A stretch of DNA of 64,000 nucleotides, taken from Bradyrhizobium sp. 4 (GTDB lineage Bacteria > Pseudomonadota > Alphaproteobacteria > Rhizobiales > Xanthobacteraceae). The stretch covers positions 1,116,001 to 1,180,000 of the forward strand of contig NZ_CP064686.1 of NCBI RefSeq assembly GCF_023100905.1. Direction: 5' to 3'. Position numbers and translations under genes: made by a program. Shown here in pieces: positions 28,824 through 37,863 of the stretch. The notes under the pieces are model-generated. The model ran no database searches, was not told the origin of the DNA, and saw only the letters and a list, made by a program, of their open reading frames with translations. Positions within the stretch are counted from its first letter, which is position 1. Each line of letters opens with the position of its first letter.

Positions 28824-29213
28824 TCACCTGGCAGAGAGAGTTGACGTCGTAAACAGGCAAACCTGGTGAAACGACAGATCTCGCCTACACACACGAAAAG
28901 GCGTGCAGTTGAACAGGATCGCGGCAATTCCCCGATGCGCCTCACGCAGTCGGGAGAAGGAAGCCAAGACGTCTGCACCGATGTCGGCAGCTTTGGTCGT
29001 CAGCGGGCCGGTCGACTTGCGTCTCGCCAGCAAGTCCCCTTCGATTTCGCCGATCACGTTTCGAGCCTGCTGCACTTCTGAAACTCCGAGCATCTCGTGA
29101 TCCGCGGCATTGGAATTGACCGTAAGGATGCGAGCTTGCCGCCGGGTGGCAGCTATCGCAGCAATGTCGGGACCGACAGGCTGGGCCGACGTCATGACGG
29201 GTACTTTTGGCAC
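28824..29213 (-). pseudogene. Probable Asp/Glu racemase-family relic
   Basis: The frame VPVMTSAQPVGPDIAAIAATRRQARILTV parallels VPVLLSSLLVAPLLLACLGSSKKLAVLTA of the intact racemase at 43462. The end HRGIAAILFNCTPF parallels its HPDIAAILLECTGL, including the second catalytic cysteine. The N-terminal half and the C-terminus are missing. It faces away from the solute-binding remnant at 29541. Confidence 0.5.
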
Positions 29214-29257
29214 CTTTACAAGCGTCAGCGACGCAAACGCTCACGTCGCTTGTTCGC

Positions 29258-29573
29258 GCGTTAAATCGTCGGTCGGCTGCGCTCGGTCCGGAGCGGATCT
29301 GGACTGACGGTTCTTGCTCGATCCGGAACAAAGCGCCCGTCAAGCGGATGCCCGCAAGGCTACCGCTACAAGCCCGTTTCTTTGCCCGAGTGGCTTCGCT
29401 TGTCCTTATGAAGTGCTTTCGTAAAATAGCTGGCCCCGGGGGGATGCGCGTTAGGCGGCTAATGAAAGAGCTTGCAAGCAAATATTCAATATGTTATATT
29501 ACAAAGCAATACATCATACTGTAGTTACAGGGAGGCAACTATGGACCGTCGAGATCATGTCAAGAATAGGTCG
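29258..29573 (+). pseudogene. Leader and first codons of a lost solute-binding protein gene
   Basis: ATATTCAATATGTTATATTA, then AAAGCAATACATCATACTG, CAGGGAGGCAACT and ATG GAC CGT CGA GAT at 29541 match the leader and MNRRD start of the copies at 63570 and 1409. Upstream DNA from 29258 is also similar to 63250-63500. After about ten codons the sequence jumps to DNA that in the other duplicate follows permease 2. The rest of the gene is deleted. Confidence 0.7.
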
Positions 29574-29753
29574 ACGCGCGTTGCATGTCGGTTGGGTCGC
29601 GTAGATGGTCGCATGCCGTTCGCGCAACACCAGCGCGGTTCTCAATGCCGATCGCGCTGCGAGCGCCAGATGACGCGCGGGATAGACGTACATAAGAGTT
29701 AACAAGATGCCGCTGGCGGTGCAGTTTCACCGGATGTCGTGGGGGAGGGAAGA

Positions 29754-30287
29754 ATGCAAGAACCGAAAATGATCGCATCTTGGATCACGCCGAAGGCGAC
29801 TAAAGACGCCAAAAGCCAAATTGCCGGACGTGGGGTCACCGCTCTTCAAGCGATCCGCAAGGGTGAAGTGGTGGCGGTCAGAAGCGGGCACATAATGAAA
29901 TGCTCAGAATGTCGCTCCTTGAGCCAAGGTCGTCTGGAGAATAATTGCTTTCAAATCTCTGAAGATTTATGCATCGGGGCTGTGAGCGAGGAAGAGTATG
30001 AGGGTATCCAGACTTTCATCAATCACTCTTGCGGTCCGAATTTGGGCATGTGCGGCAACGTGGTCATGGTTGCAATCCGCGACATCGGGCCTGGTGAAGA
30101 GCTTGCGCTCGACTACGCGATGTTGGGCAACAGTAGCGATAAGGTAATGGATTGCTGTTGCGCCGCCCCTTCATGTCGGAAAATTGTTACCTTTTACGAC
30201 TGGCGCTTACCTGAGCTTCAAGAGAGATACAAGGGGTACTTCTCCTCGCTTGCCGAGGCCCGCATCCGCTCAGCGCAGCGGCTGTAA
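29754..30287 (+). CDS. SET-domain protein, putative protein-lysine methyltransferase
   Basis: 177 residues from ATG 29754, after GGGGGAGGGA. SET-type motifs appear in order: IAGRGVTALQAIRKGEVV (23-40), FINHSCGPN (88-96, the SAM-binding NHSC) and GEELALDYAM (115-123, with the catalytic-type tyrosine 121). A post-SET zinc motif Cys134-x-Cys136-x4-Cys141 follows. Such proteins transfer methyl groups from S-adenosylmethionine to lysines. Glycine replaces the usual acidic residue after NHSC. It follows the remnant of a transporter operon. No target is evident. Confidence 0.85.
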   Translation: MQEPKMIASWITPKATKDAKSQIAGRGVTALQAIRKGEVVAVRSGHIMKCSECRSLSQGRLENNCFQISEDLCIGAVSEEEYEGIQTFINHSCGPNLGMCGNVVMVAIRDIGPGEELALDYAMLGNSSDKVMDCCCAAPSCRKIVTFYDWRLPELQERYKGYFSSLAEARIRSAQRL

Positions 30288-30349
30288 TCATGGGAAAGCC
30301 GGGGCAGGTGAAAGAGCCAGCCCCGATTGTGTTGACCTCAAGAAGATCA

Positions 30350-30934
30350 GGGGCGCAGCGGGTGCGCACCGAGGATCAGCATGAGCGCGGCCCCAAGGTC
30401 TATGCGTTACATGCCCCGGAGGTCGAGTGCATCGGCAAGGGGAAAGCCCGCACGCCTTACGAGTTCGGCTGCAAGGTCAGCATCGCCACCCCCCTGACGT
30501 CCCCGAAAGGCGGACAGTTCGTGCTCCATGCCAAGGCACTGCATGGCAATCCCTTCGACGGGCACACGCTCGGCCCGTATTCGCCGACATGGAGAAGCTC
30601 ACCGGCGTAGAGGCTCGCCGCATCCATGTCGACAAAGGGTACCGCGGCCACAACCACCCGCACCGGTTCAGGGTCTGGATCTCGGGTCAGGTCCGCCGCG
30701 TCACCGCTTCCGTCCGTCGCGAGATGAAGCGTCGCGCGGCTTTCGAGCCTGTCATCGGCCACGTCAAGGCCGAGCACCGCCTGGACCGCAACTATTTCAA
30801 GGGCCGCGTCGCGGACCGCTATCCTCGCCGCGGCCGGCTACAACTTCGGCCTGCTCCTGCGATGGCTCGCAGAACTCTTGCGTGCCATCACCCGGGCGTT
30901 CGCCGAAACTGTCCCGGCTCAAAAGATCGCTTAA
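30350..30934 (+). pseudogene. IS5-family transposase 3' half, frameshifted
   Basis: The sequence KVYALHAPEVECIGKGKARTPYEFGCKVS, then LHAKALHGNPFDGHTL, shifts phase near 30585 to MEKLTGVEARRIHVDKGYRGHNH and FEPVIGHVKAEHRLDRNYFKGR. It ends in YNFGLLLRWLAELL in yet another phase. These are the C-terminal DDE blocks of an IS5/IS1182-like transposase. The 5' half is absent. Confidence 0.8.
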
Positions 30935-31292
30935 ATCAGCGCGCGCCCGCGTTCTTCACGGAGGACGAATGAGTGGGTCAAAAGCGCGGCACAAAATTGA
31001 TAAAGCCAAATTCTGCGGCGCTGTTTGTGAGCATGCGCTTCGTCCAAGATCCTTCAGGCAAAAGGATCCGGTGAGGACCGCGTAATGGCGCTCAGGCGCC
31101 CTAATGACTGCTTGTTTCGGCCGCCGCGCGGCTTTCATCAATTTCTTGGGACCAAGTGGCACGAGGGAGATGCGAAGCGCCGGCGAGCGCGCTCGCATTG
31201 CTACCGCGGTGAGGCGCTCGGTCACCGGTGACCTTGCCCCACGGGCTTAATCCAGTTTGAAGTTCGCTCTGGCCCACAGCAAGGACCAGAGC

Positions 31293-31559
31293 ATGAAGCG
31301 CAAGCGGTGTACGGAAGAACAGATCATCGGAATTTTGAAGGAGCACGAAGCGGAGATTCCGGTCGCCGATCTCTGCCGCAAGCATGGTGTAAGCGACGCC
31401 AGCATCTACAAATGGAAGGCCAGGTTCGGCGGGATGGACGTCTCGGAGGCCAAGCGACTGCGGTCGCTTGAAGACGAGAACACGAAGCTGAAGCGGCTTC
31501 TGGCAGACGCGATGTTGGACAATGCGGCGCTGAAGGATCTCGTGGGAAAGAATGTATGA
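31293..31559 (+). CDS. IS3-family (IS407-like) OrfA
   Basis: 88 residues from ATG 31293. The helix-turn-helix KRCTEEQIIGILKEHEAEIPVADLCRKHGVSDASIYKWKARFGGMDV and the leucine zipper RLRSLEDENTKLKRLLADAMLDNAALKDLV are complete. Its orfB partner is split over 32906-32997, 35530-36104 and 37448-37698 by three later insertions, so this element cannot move by itself. Confidence 0.88.
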   Translation: MKRKRCTEEQIIGILKEHEAEIPVADLCRKHGVSDASIYKWKARFGGMDVSEAKRLRSLEDENTKLKRLLADAMLDNAALKDLVGKNV

Positions 31560-32905
31560 CCCGCCCCGCCCGTGCAAGGTCGTTTAATGAGGACGATGCA
31601 GTCTGCACAAATGTATCCGGCCTCTTGCAAGTGGGCCGCTGTTGCGGCCAGGCCATGATGAGATCCGCGCGTGCCGTTCCCAGATAAATGGTTCGGGCTC
31701 GAAGCCCGCTTTTTTGCACAGGGTTTACGGCGCGCCGATCGACTGTTTCGTCATCACCTTCACGAACCTCGCAGTCTGGAACAAACGGGATCAGCTAAAG
31801 GCCGGATCCCGCCGTTCATAGCTTGCGCCGGGCTTGGTCATCACCACCCATGCGATCCGCGCAATCTTGGCCGCCAAGGCCACGGTGACCTTGTTAGTGT
31901 GCATGCGTGCCTGAAGTCCATCAAGCCACGCGCCAAGGCGGTATCGCGAGCGATCAAGATGAGTCACGCAGGAACGGGCGCCATGGATGATCATCCGGCG
32001 CAGATATCGATTGCCGCGCTTGCTTATCCCCAGCAGCTTCGTTTTGCCTCCCGTAGAATATTCTCTCGGGACAAGACCTAGCCAAGCTGCCATATCGCGG
32101 GCCTTTTTGAACTGGCGGGCAGATCCAGCTGCTGCCAAAAGCGCCGTCGCGGCCAGCGGACCAATGCCCGGGATGGTCATCAATCGACGTGCGGTATCGC
32201 TTTGAGAGGCAATTGCCTCAATCTCGCGGTTGACCTCGGCAATCCGCAGCTCCAGCTGCCGCAGCTCGTCAAATGTAGATGCAAGAATGCGACGCATCGC
32301 CGAGGTTAGATCATTCGACTGATCGGCCAAAACCCTCGGCAGATCAGCCTTGAACTTGCCGGCGCCCTGGTGAATAGCGATCCCATATTCCAGGCAAAAA
32401 GCGCGCATCTGATTGATGAGGCACGTCCGTTGCGACATCATCCGATCGCGAACACGATGCAGCGCTTGCAGGTCAATGTGCTCAGGCGACCTTAGCTCGA
32501 CGAAGCGCATCGTTGGTCTCGTCACGGCTTCGGCGATCGCCGCGGCATCGATGATGTCATTTTTGTTGGACTTCACATATGGCTTCACGAATTGAGCTGG
32601 GATAATGCGAACGGTGTGCCCCATGGCGGCGATCTTGCGGGCCAACCATTGTGAGCCGGAGCAGGCCTCCATCCCCACCAAAGCCGGTCCTGCACGTTCG
32701 AAGAACTGCAAGAGCGTATCGCGCCGAAAGGTCGCCTTCTGGATCGGCATTCCGGCGGCGTCGAGCCCAACGACGTGGAAAAGGTTCTTGCCAATGTCGA
32801 TCCCAAACACCGTTGCCGGCCTGGGCTTGTTCCGTGTCCTCATTGCTTCCTCCTTTCAAAAGCCAACTCAGTCTGACTGAGAGGACGGGGCGGGTCATCC
32901 CATTA
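31557..32905 (-). mobile_element. IS110-family element (IS1111-like ends) inside the IS3 element
   Basis: Subterminal inverted repeats ATGACCCGCCCCG (about 31556) and CGGGGCGGGTCAT (about 32886) bracket one transposase gene. Left of it is the orfA end (LVGKNV) and right of it the orfB start (VTPAGKRKAVAHLVDAHGMSE), so it entered the orfA/orfB junction of the IS3 element. Exact ends are approximate. Confidence 0.8.
31791..32843 (-). CDS. IS110-family transposase
   Basis: 350 residues, complete. The N-terminal DEDD nuclease domain begins VFGIDIGKNLFHVVGLD and continues VGMEACSGSQWLARKI and KNDIIDAAAIAEAV. The C-terminal transposase_20 domain has LMTIPGIGPLAATALLAA, FKKARDMAAWLGLVPREYSTGGKTKLLGISKRGNRYLRRMIIHGA. 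These enzymes make Holliday-junction-like intermediates and insert site-specifically without target duplication; recent work shows that a non-coding RNA from the element ends guides some family members. Confidence 0.92.
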   Translation of the reverse strand: MRTRNKPRPATVFGIDIGKNLFHVVGLDAAGMPIQKATFRRDTLLQFFERAGPALVGMEACSGSQWLARKIAAMGHTVRIIPAQFVKPYVKSNKNDIIDAAAIAEAVTRPTMRFVELRSPEHIDLQALHRVRDRMMSQRTCLINQMRAFCLEYGIAIHQGAGKFKADLPRVLADQSNDLTSAMRRILASTFDELRQLELRIAEVNREIEAIASQSDTARRLMTIPGIGPLAATALLAAAGSARQFKKARDMAAWLGLVPREYSTGGKTKLLGISKRGNRYLRRMIIHGARSCVTHLDRSRYRLGAWLDGLQARMHTNKVTVALAAKIARIAWVVMTKPGASYERRDPAFS

Positions 32906-32997
32906 GTGGTGACGCCCGCGGGGAAGCGGAAAGCTGTCGCTCATCTGGTGGATGCCCATGGGATGAGCGAACGGCGGGCGTGTAAAGCCATCGGCTG
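32906..32997 (+). pseudogene. Nested IS3 orfB, segment 1
   Basis: The sequence VVTPAGKRKAVAHLVDAHGMSERRACKAIG is the N-terminus of an IS407-type OrfB. It is cut at ATCGGCTG (32990-32997) by the IS66 element. The same eight bases reappear at 35530 where segment 2 begins. Confidence 0.85.
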
Positions 32998-33017
32998 GTA
33001 AGCGCTTAGCCGCAACC

Positions 33018-34607
33018 CTATTGAGGCTGGCTTGACGTTTTGCGGAATCGCCACGGCATGAGGTCTTCGATGCGGCTATGGGGATGGCCGTCGATGATCG
33101 TCTCGAGTGTTTCGGCGATGTAGGCGGCCGGGTTGACGTCGTTGAGCTTGCAGGTGGCGACGATCGAGGCGAGCAAGGCCCAGTTTTCGGCTCCGACCTC
33201 ATGACCGGCGAAGAGCGCATTTTTTCTGGTCAGGCAGACTGGCCGGATGGCGTTCTCGACAGGGTTGGTGTCGAGCTCGAGGCGCCCGTCTTCGAGGAAG
33301 CGGGTCAGACCTTGCCAGTGATTGAGCGCGTAGCGGATGTCCTCGGCGAGCGTCGAACCGCTGGAGATCATCGACAGCTGTTTTTCGAACCACGACTTCA
33401 ACGCGGCTACCATTGGCAGCGAGTGCTCCTTGCGCGCGGCCAACCGTATGTCCGGCGATGCACCGCGCACCATGGCTTCGATGGCGTAAAGCTGTGCGAT
33501 GTGCCGAATGGCGGCCTCGGCGATCGGCGATTTGCTATTGCGGGCCAATTTGACGAAGCGCCGGCGCAAATGGCTCCAGCAATGCACGAGCGTCCACGGC
33601 CCTTGCGGTCGAACGACTTCGGTCAGCCGGTCATAACCGTCATAGGCATCGCATTGCAGGAAGCCTCCGCAAAAGCCATCCAGGAACTGCTCCGCAAAGG
33701 CACCGCTGCGACCGGGGGCATATCGGAACAGCACGATCGGCGGACTTGGGCCGCTGTGGCCGCGGTCGTCTGAGGCGATCGCCCAGAAGTAGCCCTTCTT
33801 CGTTTGGCCGCGCCCCGGATCGAGTACCGGCGCCTTGGTCTCATCCATGAACAGCCGATCCGCCATGGCCAGGTGGTGGCGCATGTGGTCCGCGATGGGC
33901 TGAAGATGGAAGCAGGCGCGGCCGGACCAGTTGCCCAGCGTCGCCCGATCAAGCCGGATACCCTGGCGCGCATAGATCTCGGCCTGACGGTAAAATGGCG
34001 TATGATCGCCAAATTTGGAGACGATCACGTGCGCGATGGCCGCTTCGGTCGGCAGCCCGCCGGGCACGACGTGCTCCGGTGCGTGCGCCTGCACGACGGG
34101 GCCCGCGCAGCGGCGACAGATGTATTTCGGGCGGCGCGTGACCAACACCCGCCATTGCGCCGGGATCACGTCGAGCCGTTTGCTGACGTCCTCGCCGATC
34201 TTCGCCATGGCACCGCAACCGCACGGGCAAAGCGGACTCGCAGGCTCGATAATCCGTTCCACCCGCGGCAAATGGGCAGGCAAGCAGCCGCGATTGCGAT
34301 GAGGACCTTGATCCGGCGCGCTCCGCGATCGGCCATTGATCACAGTCTCGGCTCTCTCCTGCGCCGCGTCCAGAATGCCTTGCGCGATCTCCACGTCTTC
34401 CAGCGGCAAGTGATACTGATCTGGCCGCAGCTTCTCGGACTTCGCGCCGAACTTCTCGCGTCGCAATTCGCCGAGAATGACCTCCAACCGACGCCGCGCC
34501 TCTTCCGACGTCGCCAGCGCCGCCTGATGTTCGCTCAAGGCCGCCTGCGTTTGCGCCAAAAGCGCTTTCAATTGTTCATTTTCGTCGCGCAGCGCCGCGA
34601 TGCTCAT
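33018..34607 (-). CDS. tnpC: IS66 transposase TnpC
   Basis: 529 residues. An N-terminal coiled coil (ALRDENEQLKALLAQTQAALSEHQ) leads to a zinc motif (CPCGCGAMAKIGEDVSKRLDVIPAQW, CRRCAGP). The DDE core includes MDETKAPVLDPGRGQTKKGY, FLQCDAYDGYDRL, HCWSHLRRRFVKLA and ELDTNPVENAIRPVCLTRKNALFAG. The end NGHPHSRIEDLMPW is typical. It appears intact. Confidence 0.93.
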   Translation of the reverse strand: MSIAALRDENEQLKALLAQTQAALSEHQAALATSEEARRRLEVILGELRREKFGAKSEKLRPDQYHLPLEDVEIAQGILDAAQERAETVINGRSRSAPDQGPHRNRGCLPAHLPRVERIIEPASPLCPCGCGAMAKIGEDVSKRLDVIPAQWRVLVTRRPKYICRRCAGPVVQAHAPEHVVPGGLPTEAAIAHVIVSKFGDHTPFYRQAEIYARQGIRLDRATLGNWSGRACFHLQPIADHMRHHLAMADRLFMDETKAPVLDPGRGQTKKGYFWAIASDDRGHSGPSPPIVLFRYAPGRSGAFAEQFLDGFCGGFLQCDAYDGYDRLTEVVRPQGPWTLVHCWSHLRRRFVKLARNSKSPIAEAAIRHIAQLYAIEAMVRGASPDIRLAARKEHSLPMVAALKSWFEKQLSMISSGSTLAEDIRYALNHWQGLTRFLEDGRLELDTNPVENAIRPVCLTRKNALFAGHEVGAENWALLASIVATCKLNDVNPAAYIAETLETIIDGHPHSRIEDLMPWRFRKTSSQPQ

Positions 34608-34676
34608 GCGCTATTTCGAGCACATCGCCGCCGCGCGTGCCACATTCAAAATAGCTTCCGAGTCATTCTGCCGCAG

Positions 34677-35030
34677 TTATCCAGCCGCCTGGGGACGCCG
34701 CGCTTCTTCCGGGCGGACCAACCTCCAATCCAGCCCCTCGAACAGGGCTGCGAACATCGCCGGCGATATCCGTATCACGCCGTCTGCGATCGTTGGCCAA
34801 ACGAACTTGCAACCTTCAAGACGCTTGTGCACCAACACCAGACCCGTTCGATCCCAGACCAAAATCTTGATCCGGTCCGCTCGTTTCGATCGGAACACGA
34901 AGGCTGCGCCGCTGAACGGGTCGAGACGAAGCATCTCCTGCACCTTCGCCGCAAGCCCATCGTGGCCACAGCGGAAGTCGATCGGCCGCGTCGCGATGTA
35001 AATCTTCAGATCGGCACCGGCCGCGATCAT
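34677..35030 (-). CDS. tnpB: IS66 accessory protein TnpB
   Basis: 117 residues: GADLKIYIATRPIDFRCGHDGLAAKVQEML, then GAAFVFRSKRADRIKILVWDRTGLVLVHKRLEG. Its start overlaps the tnpA stop by 4 bp (35027-35030), as in the other IS66 here. Role in transposition known only genetically. Confidence 0.92.
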   Translation of the reverse strand: MIAAGADLKIYIATRPIDFRCGHDGLAAKVQEMLRLDPFSGAAFVFRSKRADRIKILVWDRTGLVLVHKRLEGCKFVWPTIADGVIRISPAMFAALFEGLDWRLVRPEEARRPQAAG

Positions 35031-35449
35031 CGTGACGCTCGCATCGCGCGGATCACACGGGACAGCTGCTCGCCATCTATGGCTGTGTCCGTCCGCAGCA
35101 CGACATCGCCGATCGCGATCTCAAGCTTGATCGCCGGAACCTGACGCTCCTCCAACGCACCTTCCACGACTAGCGGCGCGAATGTCGGCTGCGATACCTC
35201 GCGCGGCGGCAACATGCCTCGCTGTCGAAACCGCCGCCGCCAATCGTAGATTTGCCAGCGCGTCGCTCCGTGCTTGCGCGCCACCTCGGACACCTGGGCA
35301 CCGGGTAACAGACTCTCGGCGACGATCCGAGCTCTCTCAGCTTCCGAACGTACGCGGCGCCCCGATGGTCCTTCAAGAACCTCCAGCCGGCTCACCGATC
35401 CCCTCGTTGAGCCGTCCAAATGGACGTCCTTTTTGCTGTCCAATCCCAT
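35027..35449 (-). CDS. tnpA: IS66 accessory protein TnpA
   Basis: 140 residues with an OrfA-type helix-turn-helix (RSEAERARIVAESLLPGAQVSEVARKHGATRWQIYDWRRRF) and the C-terminal IKLEIAIGDVVLRTDTAIDGEQLSRVIRAM. It is the first gene of the three-gene IS66 unit and is translationally coupled to tnpB. Confidence 0.9.
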   Translation of the reverse strand: MGLDSKKDVHLDGSTRGSVSRLEVLEGPSGRRVRSEAERARIVAESLLPGAQVSEVARKHGATRWQIYDWRRRFRQRGMLPPREVSQPTFAPLVVEGALEERQVPAIKLEIAIGDVVLRTDTAIDGEQLSRVIRAMRASR

Positions 35450-35529
35450 CCGAAACCTCCGTCCAAGCCGGAGGCTTCTTTCGCACGTTCATTCGAATTC
35501 TGAAGCAAGGGTATCGGCTTCGCGCTTAC

Positions 35530-36104
35530 ATCGGCTGCTGCCGCTGACCAGGAGATACCGGACGACCCAGGCTGACGATACCAGCCTTCGCCAACGCATG
35601 AGGGCGATCGCCCAGGAGCGCCGCCGCTTCGGCTATCGGCGGCTGCATGTTCCGCTCAGGCGGGAGGGCTATCTGATCAACCACAAAAAGCTCTTGCGGC
35701 TCTATCGGGAAGAGAAGCTGACGGTGCGCCGCCGTGGTGGCCGCAAGCGGGCGATCGGGACCAGGGCGCCGATGCTGGTTCCGATGACGCCGAACGACCG
35801 GTGGTCGCTCGACTTTGTGTCGGATCAGCTGACCGACGGCCGCCGCTTCCGCATCCTGACTGTCGTCGATGATTGTACCCGTGAGTGCCTGGCGCTGGTG
35901 GCCGATACCTCGCTCTCCGGCATCCGCGTGGCGCGGGAACTGGACCGGCTGACGATCGAGCGCGGCAAGCCCAGGATGGTGGTCAGCGATAACGGCAGCG
36001 AACTCACCAGCAACGCCATCCTGGTGTGGGCCGACCAAAGCCGTGTCGAATGGCACTACATCGCGCCGGGCAAACCCATGCAGAACGCCTTCATCGAGAG
36101 CTTC
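35530..36104 (+). pseudogene. Nested IS3 orfB, segment 2
   Basis: After the IS66 element the integrase resumes: TRRYRTTQADDTSLRQRMRAIAQERRRFGYRRLHVPL, MTPNDRWSLDFVSDQLTDGRRFRIL (first D), RMVVSDNGSELTS (second D) and MQNAFIESF (E). A one-base shift near 35545 relative to segment 1 predates or accompanies decay. It is cut again at FIESF by the second IS110. Confidence 0.85.
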
Positions 36105-37447
36105 ATGTATAGACGGCCCCGCGGGTGCAAGAGGTTTCGACAACATTTTGATGTCGGTCGGGTGCGTTCATGTATACGGCCTTTTGGTGCGACCGATACC
36201 ATGGTCGCTGGCCCTGATGGAGATCGCGGATCGAGGCCTCATCAACGGGTCGCGCTTGTTGCGCTTAAAGCTCTTCGAGCTTTCTCGATCCCCAGCTCCG
36301 CCGGTTTTCATCACGCTGTCATTTGCCCTCGCACCTTAAGTTAGCCGCATCCGCAGCTTCACGCAGGGGATGTCGGCCTATAATACTCCCCAGTCGTCAT
36401 CATCGCCCAGACGATCCGAGCCAACTTGTTTGCAACGGCGATTGCGACCACCATGGGTCGACGTCACTCGAGGAGAGCTTCGATCCATCCGCCTCCGACC
36501 CGTGAGCGTGCCTGGGGAACCGGACGACGTTACGTGCTCCGATGACCAGCAAGTGCCTAACATAGGAATCTCCCTGCTTCGTTATGCGGCCGAGCCGATC
36601 CTTTCCACCACTTGGGTTCTCCCTTGGCGTTAGGCCGAGCCAAGCTGCGAACTCCCGCCCGGAACGGAACATGGTTGGATCGGGGACGGTGGCAGCAAGG
36701 GCTGTAGCCGTTACGGGGCCGACGCCCGGGATAGAAGCAAGCAACCTCGCCACTGGATGCGCTCTCTGGATCTGAGCCAACTCTCGCTCGATGGCTTCAA
36801 TCTGCCGGTCGACTTCCTTCATCTGGTTCACAAGCGCCGCCAGCGCCATGCGCGCCGTAGTCGGCAGCGATAACTGATCATCGTCCAACATTTGCACCAA
36901 ACCATCCACCCTTTGTCGGCCTTGCCCAACAATAAGGCCGAACTCGGCAGGCTCGGATGGCGCAAGATGTCATAGTCCTCTGACGAACCAGCAGGCCTCT
37001 CGCTCGATGAAGCATCAAGAAGCCTTGGTTCTCGAGGCTCTTGATCGGAACGAACCGCATGTTAGGGCGAGCAACTGCTTCGCAGATTGCGGCCGCATCA
37101 GTCGCATCGTTCTTAGCTCCTCGCCGGACGTAGGCCTTTACATATGCCGGCGGAATCAACCTCACATCGTGACCAAGCCGCTGGATCTCGCGTGCCCAGT
37201 GATGCGCGGAAGCAAGCCTTGATGCCGACCAGGCAGGATGACAGTGATGAGAAGAAGGCGATGATCTCACCACGCCGCAGGCGTTGGCGACAGACCACGT
37301 CCTTCGTCATCAACCGCATGGAGGTGAAAAGCGAACTTCGAAATGTCCAACCCAATAGTCGCGATGTTCATCTTGATTGACTCCTTCTGCCGCCAGCACA
37401 TCTGGCACGATATCACCGGCGCCGAGAGAGCGGGGCCGTCTTCCCCA
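36105..37447 (-). mobile_element. Degenerate IS110-family element inside the IS3 orfB
   Basis: Subterminal inverted repeats AGACGGCCCCGC (36111-36122) and GCGGGGCCGTCT (37430-37441) flank a broken transposase gene. Joining the outside sequences rebuilds FIESF|NGRLRDELL of the IS3 transposase, which fixes the insertion point. Confidence 0.82.
36400..37371 (-). pseudogene. IS110 transposase, multiply frameshifted
   Basis: The start MNIATIGLDISKFAFHLHAVDD is at 37371. The frame shifts within 25 codons; later pieces read RRGEIIAFFSSLSSCLVGIKAC, EIQRLGHDVRLIPPAYVKAYVRRGAKNDATDAAAICEA, then VARLLASIPGVGPVTATALAATVP and SGREFAAWLGLTPRENPSGGKDRLGRITKQGDSYVRHLLVIGA. At least three phases are needed, so it is dead. 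Confidence 0.85.
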
Positions 37448-37698
37448 TCAACGGCCGGCTGCGGGATGAGCTGTTGAAGGAGACGTTGTTCACGTCACTG
37501 GCACAAGCCCGCGTCACAGTTGGAAGTTGGCGGGCGGATTACAACGACACAAGACCACACTCGCAGCTCGGATGGAGAACCCCGTCCGAGTTCGCGATGA
37601 CCTGCCACCCGCGCCGGGATCTGGCGCTGCGCTATGCCGAGGGCTCCGCGCCAGCTCCCGTCGCTACCACCGCCCAACTGGGCAAATCCAACTGCTAG
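37448..37698 (+). pseudogene. Nested IS3 orfB, segment 3
   Basis: NGRLRDELLKETLFTSLAQARVTVGSWRADYNDTRPHSQLGWRTPSEFAM is the C-terminus of the same IS407-type transposase, ending at TAG 37696-37698. Together with segments 1 and 2 it gives a full OrfB. Confidence 0.88.
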
Positions 37699-37863
37699 GG
37701 CGAATGCGGATTCCGATTTATTCCGGCCGGGTATTCCGACGTGAAGCCGGCCACCGTTCCGATTTTGCGCATTTCGCTGATGGTGAGCGGCGATTTCAGG
37801 CGATCGTGAGCAGCTGTTTCGCGCGATGGTGAGCAGCGGCTTTGACCGACATGGGTGATTGGT

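Larger units (their letters stand above)
32998..35529 (-). mobile_element. Complete IS66-family element inside the IS3 orfB
   Basis: Ends GTAAGCGCTTAGC at 32998 and, inverted, ...CGCGCTTAC at 35529 have the family GTAAGCG tip. An exact 8-bp target duplication ATCGGCTG flanks it (32990-32997 and 35530-35537). It is 2532 bp long with tnpA, tnpB and tnpC on the minus strand. It is distinct in sequence from the IS66 element at 4811. Confidence 0.95.

Noticed and set aside
33804..35144. 446-codon plus-strand frame opposite the second IS66
   Set aside because: Shadow of tnpC and tnpB on the opposite strand; it has no start signal or domain.
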